Source: Cohnella candidum
GTDB taxonomy: Bacteria; Bacillota; Bacilli; Paenibacillales; Paenibacillaceae
DNA length: 64,000 nucleotides
NCBI RefSeq assembly: GCF_003713065.1
Contig: NZ_CP033433.1
Location: 2,605,001 to 2,669,000 of the forward strand
Direction: 5' to 3'
The notes beneath the pieces are model-generated. The model was not told the origin of the DNA. It did no database searches and saw nothing but the letters and a program-made list of their open reading frames with translations. The position numbers were made by a program, and so were the translations under genes. Below, in pieces: positions 41,401 to 47,769 of the stretch (its first letter is position 1; every line of letters starts with the position of its first letter).

Positions 41401-41623
41401 TTCTTTTTGAGCCTAATAGCATTTCAATGTTTCTTATTATTTTTAGCGAGTGACTTTCATCATGGTCACTATAGTGAGGAAAGAAATGGGGTATTGCAGA
41501 AAGTGCTTTAGCAATTTCTTTTTTGTCCAAACACCAATTGTTATGTAACGAAGCGTATTCAGAATGCACGTGTTTAAATGACTCTAGGTGATCTTCAAGT
41601 GTGTAGTATTCAGACTCTTCCAT
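38435..41623 (-). CDS. HD-like region plus Hsp90/GHKL-type ATPase, unknown system
   Basis: A 1062-residue soluble protein. N-terminal HD-like metal phosphohydrolase region: HYSDHDESHS (50-59), LHDTG with His93-Asp94, and a distal Asp in RIGDLLDLDD (242-251). Then a Hsp90-type ATP-binding fold: N-box RELIQNAIDA (383-392; Glu384, Asn388, Asp391), G1 DRGCGIS (458-464), G2 GNFGIGLQS (499-507). The remaining 550 residues have no motif I recognise. No membrane segment. AAGGATG lies before the ATG. The gene is markedly AT-rich against its neighbours, so it was acquired. HD plus Hsp90-like ATPase proteins are known mainly from accessory loci; nucleotide-dependent defence is a reasonable guess, not shown. 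Confidence 0.85.
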   Translation of the reverse strand: MEESEYYTLEDHLESFKHVHSEYASLHNNWCLDKKEIAKALSAIPHFFPHYSDHDESHSLKIIRNIEMLLGSKRIKSLSPTTTWLILMSVYLHDTGMILVDNILKDKWTKDDFQKFIYSKKTANYSKYDEDYIIAADYITSIENHLEEKDWPLKVRQSVILLASEYFRSKHPQYSRGALEKLEEYGLSISGFRTVPQRLKHLIGTISFLHGQPFEEVMQLDYESNGVGTDKVFPRFIAELVRIGDLLDLDDGRFTKVYQKMLTNIPKLSETHEKKHASIRHFLISPQVIEITADCENAEVYRVTQGWIDWLKEEMKNLAVHWSEIVPTDFIGGPPRIGKCKLYLQGKDDSSEQANLRFEIQQEDAFEILEGSGIYNSKLVFLRELIQNAIDASKFQMWSDIHSGIFDSFLRNEGINSVQDIKFVNDIPHCIWDSYDIEVHLQTKEIKGITFIEINISDRGCGISKDELVGLSSVGDGWRKNERKMSELIQMPVWLRPTGNFGIGLQSVFLVSDFATITTKVDGEVAKKLSISSRKKNGYVTIEDVEQKKRGTNISLLLREDICKQIVREEVEYDYFLFDDQYTSLFYDKVLKYIKNSVKETFFNIRINIDDMPTYTINNMKYEKDDFENIDEHSRAKFVFDPETGSFTIMFLENNIGSSLQLYFRESDSLNYAEHIISIYFKGIQLSDSSNNPRLYFIRANYDLLGIETKRFINIARTSLRRENLEFLNDYFLLCVQKALKFTFDHLHEEKDRYLKYANEVEKQNKRRKGKKLSLAPIAKLLLACEYYLPDIKCDASLAKEFVGKTIEFNLFDTNLNKIDNREIIDANVVMMISPHRFDAEINFDLYTIKQVFPLYSHLITDEIKLLMFNNNWETMQYFYQHFYVSNFSSQSIEWTDIDLSHLIEDDKEELLYTDKLDFILLRRFDNHMIKLETSTEDRSSEIKNLIKKFKERAVIYPIPQYEKLVVKKIPKFYEHSIFDIGENSLSYENLFIISPFVSSKMRNQKFSTKNELFDYAINSMGLNKLIDWVVKNSINPSTKKEIHETYKKLIFEFWDLLKQED

Positions 41624-41799
41624 TCGAATTGCACATCCTTTTTGCTTTTTACAGGTGATATTATTATTTCGTCACTCTGCCATAATTCGACACAATACAA
41701 AATATTCCTTTTGTTAGAATAATTTCATTAGAGAGAGCTCATTGGACATACATAGTAAGTGTGAGTACAAGTAACAACAAGCGGGGCGCAGTTTACAGA

Positions 41800-41952
41800 C
41801 GAACATTTTCGCCTACGGGGAAGTGAACCAATACAACTGCTGCAGTACGCTCGTGTCGGCTTACAAGTATCTGGAGCATCAGCAGTTCCTTGTAAAACGA
41901 AATTTATAACGGGCTCAAGACGTTTATCCGGAAACGGGAGACGGTCGGGTGA
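41800..41952 (+). pseudogene. 3' fragment of a second yhbH, broken
   Basis: Matches the last ~170 bases of yhbH (for example ACGGGGAAGTGAACCAATAC and GAAATTTATAACGGGCTCAA). Several point changes and a deletion of about 20 bases after CAGCAGTTCCT destroy the frame. A decayed copy of the yhbH terminator follows. Confidence 0.88.
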
Positions 41953-42022
41953 GGCACGAGTCGACGATCGTTCCCGAAGCGGAGCGATCGTTTTATTTCG
42001 ATTTCTCGCGGTGGTGAAGGAC

Positions 42023-42202
42023 ATGATGACGTTAGAAAGGGTCGCGCGTTGTCTGATGGTTGGTTTTGTACTAGCGGTTATCGGGAGCGGGTTGCTGCCG
42101 TTTCTGCTCGTGTTCATGCTCATCGACGTGAATGGCCTGACGGAGTTCGACCCGACACCGGTGTATACGATGGTGAGCAAGTTTATCGGGGTAGGGAAGT
42201 AG
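42023..42202 (+). CDS. 59-residue membrane protein, copy 2
   Basis: Same length as copy 1, with Gly5 to Glu, Thr12 to Met and Ile22 to Ser; the tail EFDPTPVYTMVSKFIGVGK is identical although the DNA differs at several third positions. GGTGGTGAAGG precedes the ATG. It stays open even though the adjoining yhbH piece has decayed. Confidence 0.75.
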   Translation: MMTLERVARCLMVGFVLAVIGSGLLPFLLVFMLIDVNGLTEFDPTPVYTMVSKFIGVGK

Positions 42203-42223
42203 GATAACCTTCTACTTATGAGT

Positions 42224-42252
42224 AAGCCGGATCCGATAATGGATCCGGCTTA
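42224..42252. terminator. stem-loop between copy 2 and the GIY-YIG gene
   Basis: TAAGCCGGATCC / GGATCCGGCTTA (12 bp), 5-6 base loop. It could end transcripts from both sides; T-runs are weak. Confidence 0.6.
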
Positions 42253-42284
42253 ACTTAAAGCTGGTCTTCTAGATTGCCACTAAA

Positions 42285-43664
42285 TTACTCGTTTGTTACC
42301 GCTACTTCCTTGCTAGATACTAATGCGTCAGTCATTGTATGGTTATTTCGCAGCACAAGAGTTTCACGATATTGTTCGGCATCAGCCGTCCGGATAAATT
42401 CTATGGTTTTATCGTGGTTTCTCTTTATTACTTCTTCAATTTCGTCCAAAGATACATTGAAAAACTCTCTTTTCCTATTGATGGCGTTTAACCTTCTGCT
42501 ATCGAACTCTCTATGTAAGGCTGCCTCAAGTTTTGGAGCGTCTTCCGAAAAAATCATGGCATGAACATCAAAGTTAAAAGGAACCGATGCGTCCCCGAGT
42601 TCAAATACTCGATCGTAAGGATCTAGACGACGTGTCATGCCGATTTTATAAATGTTTTCGCCGAACGCGCCAATATTAGAAATTACATAAACATAACCAG
42701 CTCGTTGGTTCGCCTCTCTATAATCTATATCTTTAAGTTGTCGCTCAATCTCCCCTAAATTATGCTCGAATTCTTCTATTTTATTTTGCAGCAATACCCG
42801 TTCTTCGTCGCTGGTGCAAGATTCTAATTGCTTTATCGTTTTTTGTAACGCGTTCTGAAAATGTCGCTTTTCTTTATCAACTGTTTTTCTAGCTTCTTCA
42901 ATCTCCCTTTGCAGCCTAGCTTCTTCACGCATTTGTTCCCGGATCTGCTTTTGTTCTTCCTTTTCTTCTTGCTTCTTTAGTTGATATTCATGTGCTAGAT
43001 AAAGTTCTTGAAGTTTCAATGCCTTATATTGGTCGGATAAAGTAACCTTCATAATCCTTCCTAATTTATTGAGTGCATCAAATGATGCATTTATTCTTTT
43101 TTCAAATGTCTGAATGTTATTAAATTTGACATTCTCCACACATGAATCACACTCATTATTAAAAGATCGCAAAACTAACTTAATCATGTCGTTGACCATC
43201 CGTCTGCCCTCAGCAGCACTATTGTTGACCGTCCATGTGGTACTGCCGGTGCAAGCCGATCCGTCTTTGATTAAATTTTTCTGTTTTTCACGTACTATGT
43301 CTAAAGCATGCTTAAATTCAGAGCTGCTGGTAAGTTCATATTTAGGTATGTAGTGAGAGAAAGATTCAAGCATTATTTGTTCATCGAGTACAAGTAGTTG
43401 GTTCTTTTTCAACTGACATTCACGATCTAACTCAGATAGACTTATCGCAAATTGATTCTTTTTTTCCTCAAAGGATCGTTCAGAAATTAAAATATTTCGT
43501 GATAGTTCCTCTTTTTGTGTTGATAAATTGTCAATTATTTTCTTCAATTGATATATCTCTTTATGCTCGGGTGTGAGTAATGACTGTAACATTTCTTTGT
43601 CATTTTTTAAGGCTCCAATCTCTGATTTCATTTTACCAATCTTAAAAATGTCTGCGATACCCAT
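42285..43664 (-). CDS. DUF4041-type coiled-coil protein with GIY-YIG-like domain
   Basis: A 459-residue protein. Residues about 10-100 and 225-330 are strongly coiled coil (for example EEKEEQKQIREQMREEARLQ). Between them lies a DUF4041-like region with GRRMVNDMIKLVLRSFNNEC and CDSCVEN. The C-terminal domain (about 327-420) resembles T5orf172/Mug113 GIY-YIG nucleases: AGYVYVISNIGAFGENIYKI, GMTRRLDPYDRVFELGDASV, and the acid in LEAALHREFDSRRLN. Start at 43664 has AAGGAG before it. Such proteins occur in phages and mobile DNA. AT-rich, so acquired. Next gene upstream ends 28 bases before it, likely same operon. Confidence 0.85.
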   Translation of the reverse strand: MGIADIFKIGKMKSEIGALKNDKEMLQSLLTPEHKEIYQLKKIIDNLSTQKEELSRNILISERSFEEKKNQFAISLSELDRECQLKKNQLLVLDEQIMLESFSHYIPKYELTSSSEFKHALDIVREKQKNLIKDGSACTGSTTWTVNNSAAEGRRMVNDMIKLVLRSFNNECDSCVENVKFNNIQTFEKRINASFDALNKLGRIMKVTLSDQYKALKLQELYLAHEYQLKKQEEKEEQKQIREQMREEARLQREIEEARKTVDKEKRHFQNALQKTIKQLESCTSDEERVLLQNKIEEFEHNLGEIERQLKDIDYREANQRAGYVYVISNIGAFGENIYKIGMTRRLDPYDRVFELGDASVPFNFDVHAMIFSEDAPKLEAALHREFDSRRLNAINRKREFFNVSLDEIEEVIKRNHDKTIEFIRTADAEQYRETLVLRNNHTMTDALVSSKEVAVTNE

Positions 43665-43692
43665 TAACAGCACTCCTTAAGTAATAATAGTT

Positions 43693-44334
43693 TTACTTTC
43701 CTTTTATCTTTTTATATTGAGAAGTTTCGTTATTTATCGCTTGTTGAATTGAATCATAGATTTCTTGCAGTTCTGTAAACATTTTTTGAAACTCCTTATC
43801 TGCCTTTAAAATCTCAACGTTTGTGTATTCTCTATGTCGAACAAATAACAAACTAGTTTTATTTAAAAACTCCCGTGTATGAATGTATGTTTCCTCACTA
43901 ATTTCTGCAGCTTTCTCTAGTGTGAATGATTTCTTAAATTCTGTTTCAAGCATTTTAATTACGTTTCCAGTCACACCACCCCAAAACTCAGGCCAACCTA
44001 ATATTGTAATAATGTTTCCCGTTTCATAAAGGACAATATCAGCTGCCAATCTGATTTTTGGGGCTTTATTCAAATATTCATTTTTACGCTGGCCCTGAAG
44101 TGTCATTAATACACCCACTAGTGTAAGTGCACCTCCAATAATGGCTCCTACAAAACCCAATAAGTCCCAACTTTTCGGCAATTCATACCGTTCAAAAAGT
44201 AAAGTTAAAAGATGAAATGAAACAACTAATATGAAAATTGACACACTACCAATCAGAGTATAAATGAGCCATTGAAAAATATTATCTTGTTTCAAAGCAG
44301 AATCCGATCCTTTCAGATGCGAATAAGAAAGCAC
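43693..44334 (-). CDS. two-helix membrane protein, unknown
   Basis: A 213-residue protein. Two helices: about 21-47 (FQWLIYTLIGSVSIFILVVS) and 58-79 (LLGFVGAIIGGALTLVGVLM). The rest (80-213) is a charged, helical cytoplasmic domain with LVRHREYTNVEILKADKEFQ-like text near residue 160-185. No family recognised. The start is uncertain: GTG at 44334 gives the stated length, a TTG about 40 bases later has a better AAAGGA site. Upstream of the GIY-YIG gene on the same strand. Confidence 0.65.
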   Translation of the reverse strand: MLSYSHLKGSDSALKQDNIFQWLIYTLIGSVSIFILVVSFHLLTLLFERYELPKSWDLLGFVGAIIGGALTLVGVLMTLQGQRKNEYLNKAPKIRLAADIVLYETGNIITILGWPEFWGGVTGNVIKMLETEFKKSFTLEKAAEISEETYIHTREFLNKTSLLFVRHREYTNVEILKADKEFQKMFTELQEIYDSIQQAINNETSQYKKIKGK

Positions 44335-44428
44335 TATTTGATTTATTTCGACATGAAGTAATATTTTTCCTTTTGAGTTACACGTTGTTGCAATTTAACG
44401 ATTGCCCATCCTAGTTATTTCTGAACTA

Positions 44429-44480
44429 AGCTACATCGGCTCGTTCGAGAAGTATTGTTTGCGCTCGTTTTCTCTTCCGG
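44429..44480 (+). pseudogene. internal fragment of a second yhbH
   Basis: About 50 bases translate to GSFEKYCLRSF, matching yhb[12 protein letters not shown] around its metal site (37349-37395). It lies on the far side of the second AT-rich block and in the same orientation as yhbH. Confidence 0.7.
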
Positions 44481-44496
44481 ATGGACCGGTCGACAA

Positions 44497-44528
44497 AATA
44501 AAAAACGCTAGTCCACAACGACTAGCGT
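44497..44528 (-). terminator. terminator of the decayed GH127 gene
   Basis: ACGCTAGT / ACTAGCGT (8 bp) with an 8-base loop; A-run on plus, so T-run on minus. Lies 25 bases past the GH127 stop codon. Confidence 0.75.
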
Positions 44529-44552
44529 CTTTAAACCCTATTGATTTCCTTA

Positions 44553-44972
44553 TTATCCTTTAGAAGAATCGTTTCTAGAATCTCTCACCCAAACCGCCAT
44601 CTCGCCCTTGCCGCGGTTCGCCCAAGCGAAATAGGGAATTAATCCAACGAAGACCGGCTCCTCCATTCTACCTCGGAGTCTTCCTGATACAATTCGTCTT
44701 CCCAAGCATCTGTGTTCACACGATATGCAGCGGTTTCGATGACCTCCACGCCGCCCAGCAATTCAGGAGCAAAGCGTGCGTTCAACTTACTTTCTTTAGG
44801 CAGAATCAACTGATGCAGGTTCGCCCCGTTATTCGTCTCTTCCACGCAGAAGACGAATGGGCCTCCTCTGCAAAGCCACTTTGCCTATCACATCCCATAC
44901 GAGAGGATGCCCTTTCATCCGCATAACCAGCATCGCGAAGATGAGGTCGATTGTATCGCCGCTCTGCCACAC
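44553..44972 (-). pseudogene. remnant of a GH127 beta-L-arabinofuranosidase
   Basis: C-terminal ~140 codons of a GH127-type enzyme in three frames. In order: WQSGDTIDL, GHPLVWDVIGKVALQR (frame 1, from 44972), GPFVFCVEETNNGANLHQL and ELLGGVEVIETAAYRVN (after an extra base), then IPYFAWANRGKGEMAVWVRD (after another shift), ending at the stop at 44553. The N-terminal catalytic part is missing. Clearly not functional. Confidence 0.88.
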
Positions 44973-44976
44973 CTAA

Positions 44977-45363
44977 CTCAACCACACCGAAGTCTGCTCC
45001 ATCTTCATCCCCAAACATATGAATCTGTCGCCGAAAGCTTTGGAGGCTCTCGAGACTTTCTTTCAGTAGGAGCACGAGCCGCAGTCGCTTCGGAATTGGA
45101 AACGGCAAACAACCTTCCAGTTGTTCCTGCAGCACTTGGACCGCGATCTGGCTTCACCTGCGAAAGCCACAGCCATACAGCTCGCCGATCGGATAGAGTT
45201 CTTCATCCGCCAGAACTACGCGAGCGGCATCACGAATTCGGTGTTGCAAAAGAAGATGAAAGAGGTGGGCTTCCAATATATTTCGCATTATTCGACGTGC
45301 TTCTCGAAGTCAGAAGGACTCTCCCCTTCTGACTTCCGCAGAAAATTCGCCAGGGAGCGGTAA
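44977..45363 (+). pseudogene. remnant of an AraC-family regulator
   Basis: One frame from a stop at 44974 runs IFIPKHMNLSPKALEALETF, an internal TAG (45067), then LRNWKRQTTFQLFLQHLDRD and QLADRIEFFIRQNYASGITN. After that it jumps to the end of a second helix-turn-helix, VGFQYISHYSTCFSKSEGLS and SDFRRKFARER. So it lacks the N-terminus and the part between the two HTH motifs (about 40 residues). Its 5' side abuts the 5' side of the GH127 fragment. Confidence 0.83.
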
Positions 45364-45366
45364 CTG

Positions 45367-46458
45367 TCATTTCGATGCCTTCAATTGCGCGACCAGGCCG
45401 CCGTCCGAGAATAATGCGGCTTGCAGGTCTTCCCATCCCGTCAGGTTATCGTCTACCGTAAGCAAGGTCACTTCCGGGAACTGCCCCGTGAATTGCTCGG
45501 CGACGGATAGGAATCGAGGACGGAAAAAATGTTTGGCTGCGATTTTTTGAGCTTCCTCGGTGTAGAGAAAATCCACGTAAGCGTTCGCCGCCTCGCGTAC
45601 CCCCTTGGCGTCCGCGTTCTTATCGACGACGGAAACGATGGGCTCGACGGACAGCGTGATTGCCGGAACCACAACTTCCACTTTGCCTTTATCGGGACCG
45701 TTCGCTGCCTCCAACGCCTTATTTTCCGTCGTCAACAGCACGTCGCCTTCCCCTTTTTGCAGGAAGTCCGCGAGGGCTTCCCCATCATTCGGAGCCAGGG
45801 TTTTCACGTGTCCAAACACGTCCGTGACGAATTTTTTCGCGGACTCTTGGTCATCGCCGCTGTCGTTCATCGCATAGGCCCAGGCTCCCGCATAATACCA
45901 CCGGGCATCGGAATAGACCGACGCGTCGGAAGTGACGATGGCGATGTCGGGCTTCAATAAGTCCTTCCAATCCTGCACGCCCTTCGGGTTTCCTGCGCGA
46001 ACGAGGAAGGCCACGGCGGTCGAATAAGGCGAACTGTTGTAATCGTATCGTTGCTGCCAACCTTCTCCGATGATTCCCTTCGCCTGGATCGCGTCGATAT
46101 CGATCCCCACGCCGAGGGTCACCACGTCCGCCTTCAACGTTCCCGAAATGACGGCTTGCTCCTGTTCGGAGGAAGGCGCGCTGGAGGATTGGAAAGTGAC
46201 CGTCTGTCCGGTCGTTTCCTTACGTGTTTTGGCGAAGGTATCATTCAATTCCTTGTAAAACGTTTCGGTCCCGTCCGCGGTTGCAACAAGCAGTTCGGCG
46301 GACTTCCCGTAATCCGGCGTGGCCGAGGGAGTCTCGTCGGCGGCGGAGGCGGAGTTGCCTTCGTTGCCGCTGCCTGAGCATGCGGTCAACAAAGAGGCCA
46401 ACAATACCGCAATCACGATTACCGCCGGATATCGGCGGGCTTTGCTGGATGGTTTCAT
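45367..46458 (-). CDS. sulfate/thiosulfate-binding lipoprotein
   Basis: A 363-residue sulfate-type ABC binding protein (Sbp/CysP family) with lipobox LLTAC (Cys near 27). Family motifs VVTLGVGIDIDAI, GNPKGVQDWKDLLKPDIAI and PFAEEAQ-like YTEEAQKIAAKHFFRPR are visible. It is divergent from a second, non-lipoprotein member, with two facing promoters between them. No sulfate permease or ATPase gene is in the window, so its membrane partner is elsewhere. Confidence 0.92.
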   Translation of the reverse strand: MKPSSKARRYPAVIVIAVLLASLLTACSGSGNEGNSASAADETPSATPDYGKSAELLVATADGTETFYKELNDTFAKTRKETTGQTVTFQSSSAPSSEQEQAVISGTLKADVVTLGVGIDIDAIQAKGIIGEGWQQRYDYNSSPYSTAVAFLVRAGNPKGVQDWKDLLKPDIAIVTSDASVYSDARWYYAGAWAYAMNDSGDDQESAKKFVTDVFGHVKTLAPNDGEALADFLQKGEGDVLLTTENKALEAANGPDKGKVEVVVPAITLSVEPIVSVVDKNADAKGVREAANAYVDFLYTEEAQKIAAKHFFRPRFLSVAEQFTGQFPEVTLLTVDDNLTGWEDLQAALFSDGGLVAQLKASK

Positions 46459-46507
46459 TTGAGCATTCCCCTTGATTTCGATTTGGAAAGATCATCCTAT
46501 GGGAGCG

Positions 46508-46537
46508 ATTGTAGCAAGGGGGAATTTGACCTGTCAA
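46508..46537 (-). promoter_or_regulatory. promoter of the sulfate-binding lipoprotein gene
   Basis: On minus: TTGACA (46537-46532), 18-base spacer, TACAAT (46513-46508). Confidence 0.75.
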
Positions 46538-46551
46538 TAAAAAATTCATAG

Positions 46552-46581
46552 TTGACAACTCGGAATAATATGTTTTACGAT
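46552..46581 (+). promoter_or_regulatory. promoter of the second sulfate-binding gene
   Basis: TTGACA (46552-46557), 18-base spacer, TACGAT (46576-46581). Its start site would be near 46588, giving a 140-base leader. Confidence 0.65.
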
Positions 46582-46622
46582 GATGGCATCCAATTGGAAA
46601 TACCAGCCAACCGGTAAACCGG

Positions 46623-46694
46623 AGGCCTCGCATTCGCTTCTGTCCCGATACGCTTTAAAGCGTTCGGGCAGCGCGGTACGGGGCCTTTTTGTTT
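46623..46694 (+). promoter_or_regulatory. structured leader with terminator-like end
   Basis: AGGCCTCG (46623-46630) pairs with CGGGGCCT (46679-46686). Inside, CTG-CCCGA-ACGCTTT (46640-46656, with bulges) pairs with AAAGCGT-TCGGG-CAG (46657-46671). TTTTTGTTT follows. A small CCGGT/ACCGG hairpin precedes it. It matches no riboswitch consensus I know. Probably an attenuator. Confidence 0.6.
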
Positions 46695-46728
46695 AACCGA
46701 AAACACAATGAAAAGGGAGTGCTTGTCC

Positions 46729-47754
46729 ATGAGTAAGTCGGTTCGCATCGTCATCCTGATTCTGGTCGCCTTCTTGCTGACGTCGACAACCGTATTCGGC
46801 GCCGTCACCAAGAAGAACGAGAAGAAGAACGTCACGCTTCTGAACGTCTCCTACGATCCAACCCGGGAATTGTATGTCGCTTATAATGACGCTTTCGCGA
46901 AGTACTGGAAAAAGAAAACGGGGCAAACCGTTACCGTTAAACAATCCCACGGAGGCTCCGGCGCGCAGGCCAGGGCCGTCATCGACGGGCTGGAAGCGGA
47001 TGTCGTGACCCTGGCATTGGAGTACGACGTCAGCGCGATCGAGAAAAAAGGATTGATTGCCCCCGGCTGGCAAAAACGGCTCGCCAACAACAGCGCTCCG
47101 TACAAATCGACGATCGTGTTCTTGGTCCGCAAAGGAAACCCGAAGAACATCAAAGATTGGGACGATCTGATCAAACCCGGCGTATCGGTCATCACTCCGA
47201 ACCCCAAAACCTCGGGAGGCGCGCGTTGGAACTACTTGGCCGCACTGGCATACGCTCTGAAACACAATGACAACAACCAAGATAAAGCCAAAGAATTCGT
47301 GAAGAAGCTCTACCAAAACGTGCCGGTCCTCGATACCGGAGCACGCGGAGCGACGAACACGTTCGTGGAAAAAGGGATCGGCGACGTCCTGCTCGCTTGG
47401 GAGAACGAGGCGTACTTATCCAAAAAAGAATACGGCGACAAATTCGAGATCGTAACGCCATCCTTAAGCATTCTGGCGGAGCCTACCGTCGCCGTCGTCA
47501 CGAAGAACGTCAACAAACATGATACCCGCCAAGTCGCAACCGCCTACCTCGACTATCTCTATACGGAAGAAGGACAACGGATCGCCGCCCAGAACTTCTA
47601 CCGCCCGATCAATACGAAAGTGGCCAAAGAGTTCCAGAAGCAATTTCCGACGTTGAACTTGGTTACGATCGCCGACTTCGGCGGCTGGGACAAAGCGCAG
47701 AAAACGTATTTCGCCGACGGCGGACAGTTCGACCAAATCTACTCCCAAAAATAA
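46729..47754 (+). CDS. sulfate-binding protein, non-lipid type
   Basis: A 341-residue sulfate ABC binding protein. The signal peptide (residues 1-25, [20 protein letters not shown]) has no lipobox Cys, unlike the divergent paralogue. Conserved text includes [52 protein letters not shown] and [16 protein letters not shown]. Start chosen at 46729 for the AAGGGAG site, not the ATG at 46708. The WG-repeat gene follows after 15 bases. In a Gram-positive, a secreted binding protein without an anchor would need another way to stay near the cell. Confidence 0.93.
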   Translation: MSKSVRIVILILVAFLLTSTTVFGAVTKKNEKKNVTLLNVSYDPTRELYVAYNDAFAKYWKKKTGQTVTVKQSHGGSGAQARAVIDGLEADVVTLALEYDVSAIEKKGLIAPGWQKRLANNSAPYKSTIVFLVRKGNPKNIKDWDDLIKPGVSVITPNPKTSGGARWNYLAALAYALKHNDNNQDKAKEFVKKLYQNVPVLDTGARGATNTFVEKGIGDVLLAWENEAYLSKKEYGDKFEIVTPSLSILAEPTVAVVTKNVNKHDTRQVATAYLDYLYTEEGQRIAAQNFYRPINTKVAKEFQKQFPTLNLVTIADFGGWDKAQKTYFADGGQFDQIYSQK

Positions 47755-47769
47755 AAGGGGATATGACCT

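Larger units (their letters stand above)
41800..42202 (+). repeat. right copy of the ~400-bp direct duplication
   Basis: Same order as the left copy: yhbH end, terminator-like hairpin, 59-residue gene. It is bounded on both sides by AT-rich DNA. 41624-41799 holds the presumed upstream region of the HD-ATPase gene and a junction with no gene. Confidence 0.9.

Noticed and set aside
44806-45135. 109-codon minus-strand gene
   Set aside because: It crosses both the GH127 and AraC remnants in a frame that matches neither.
45121-45363. intact 80-residue DNA-binding protein
   Set aside because: The frame is an AraC fragment with an internal deletion between its two helix-turn-helix motifs and a stop codon just upstream.
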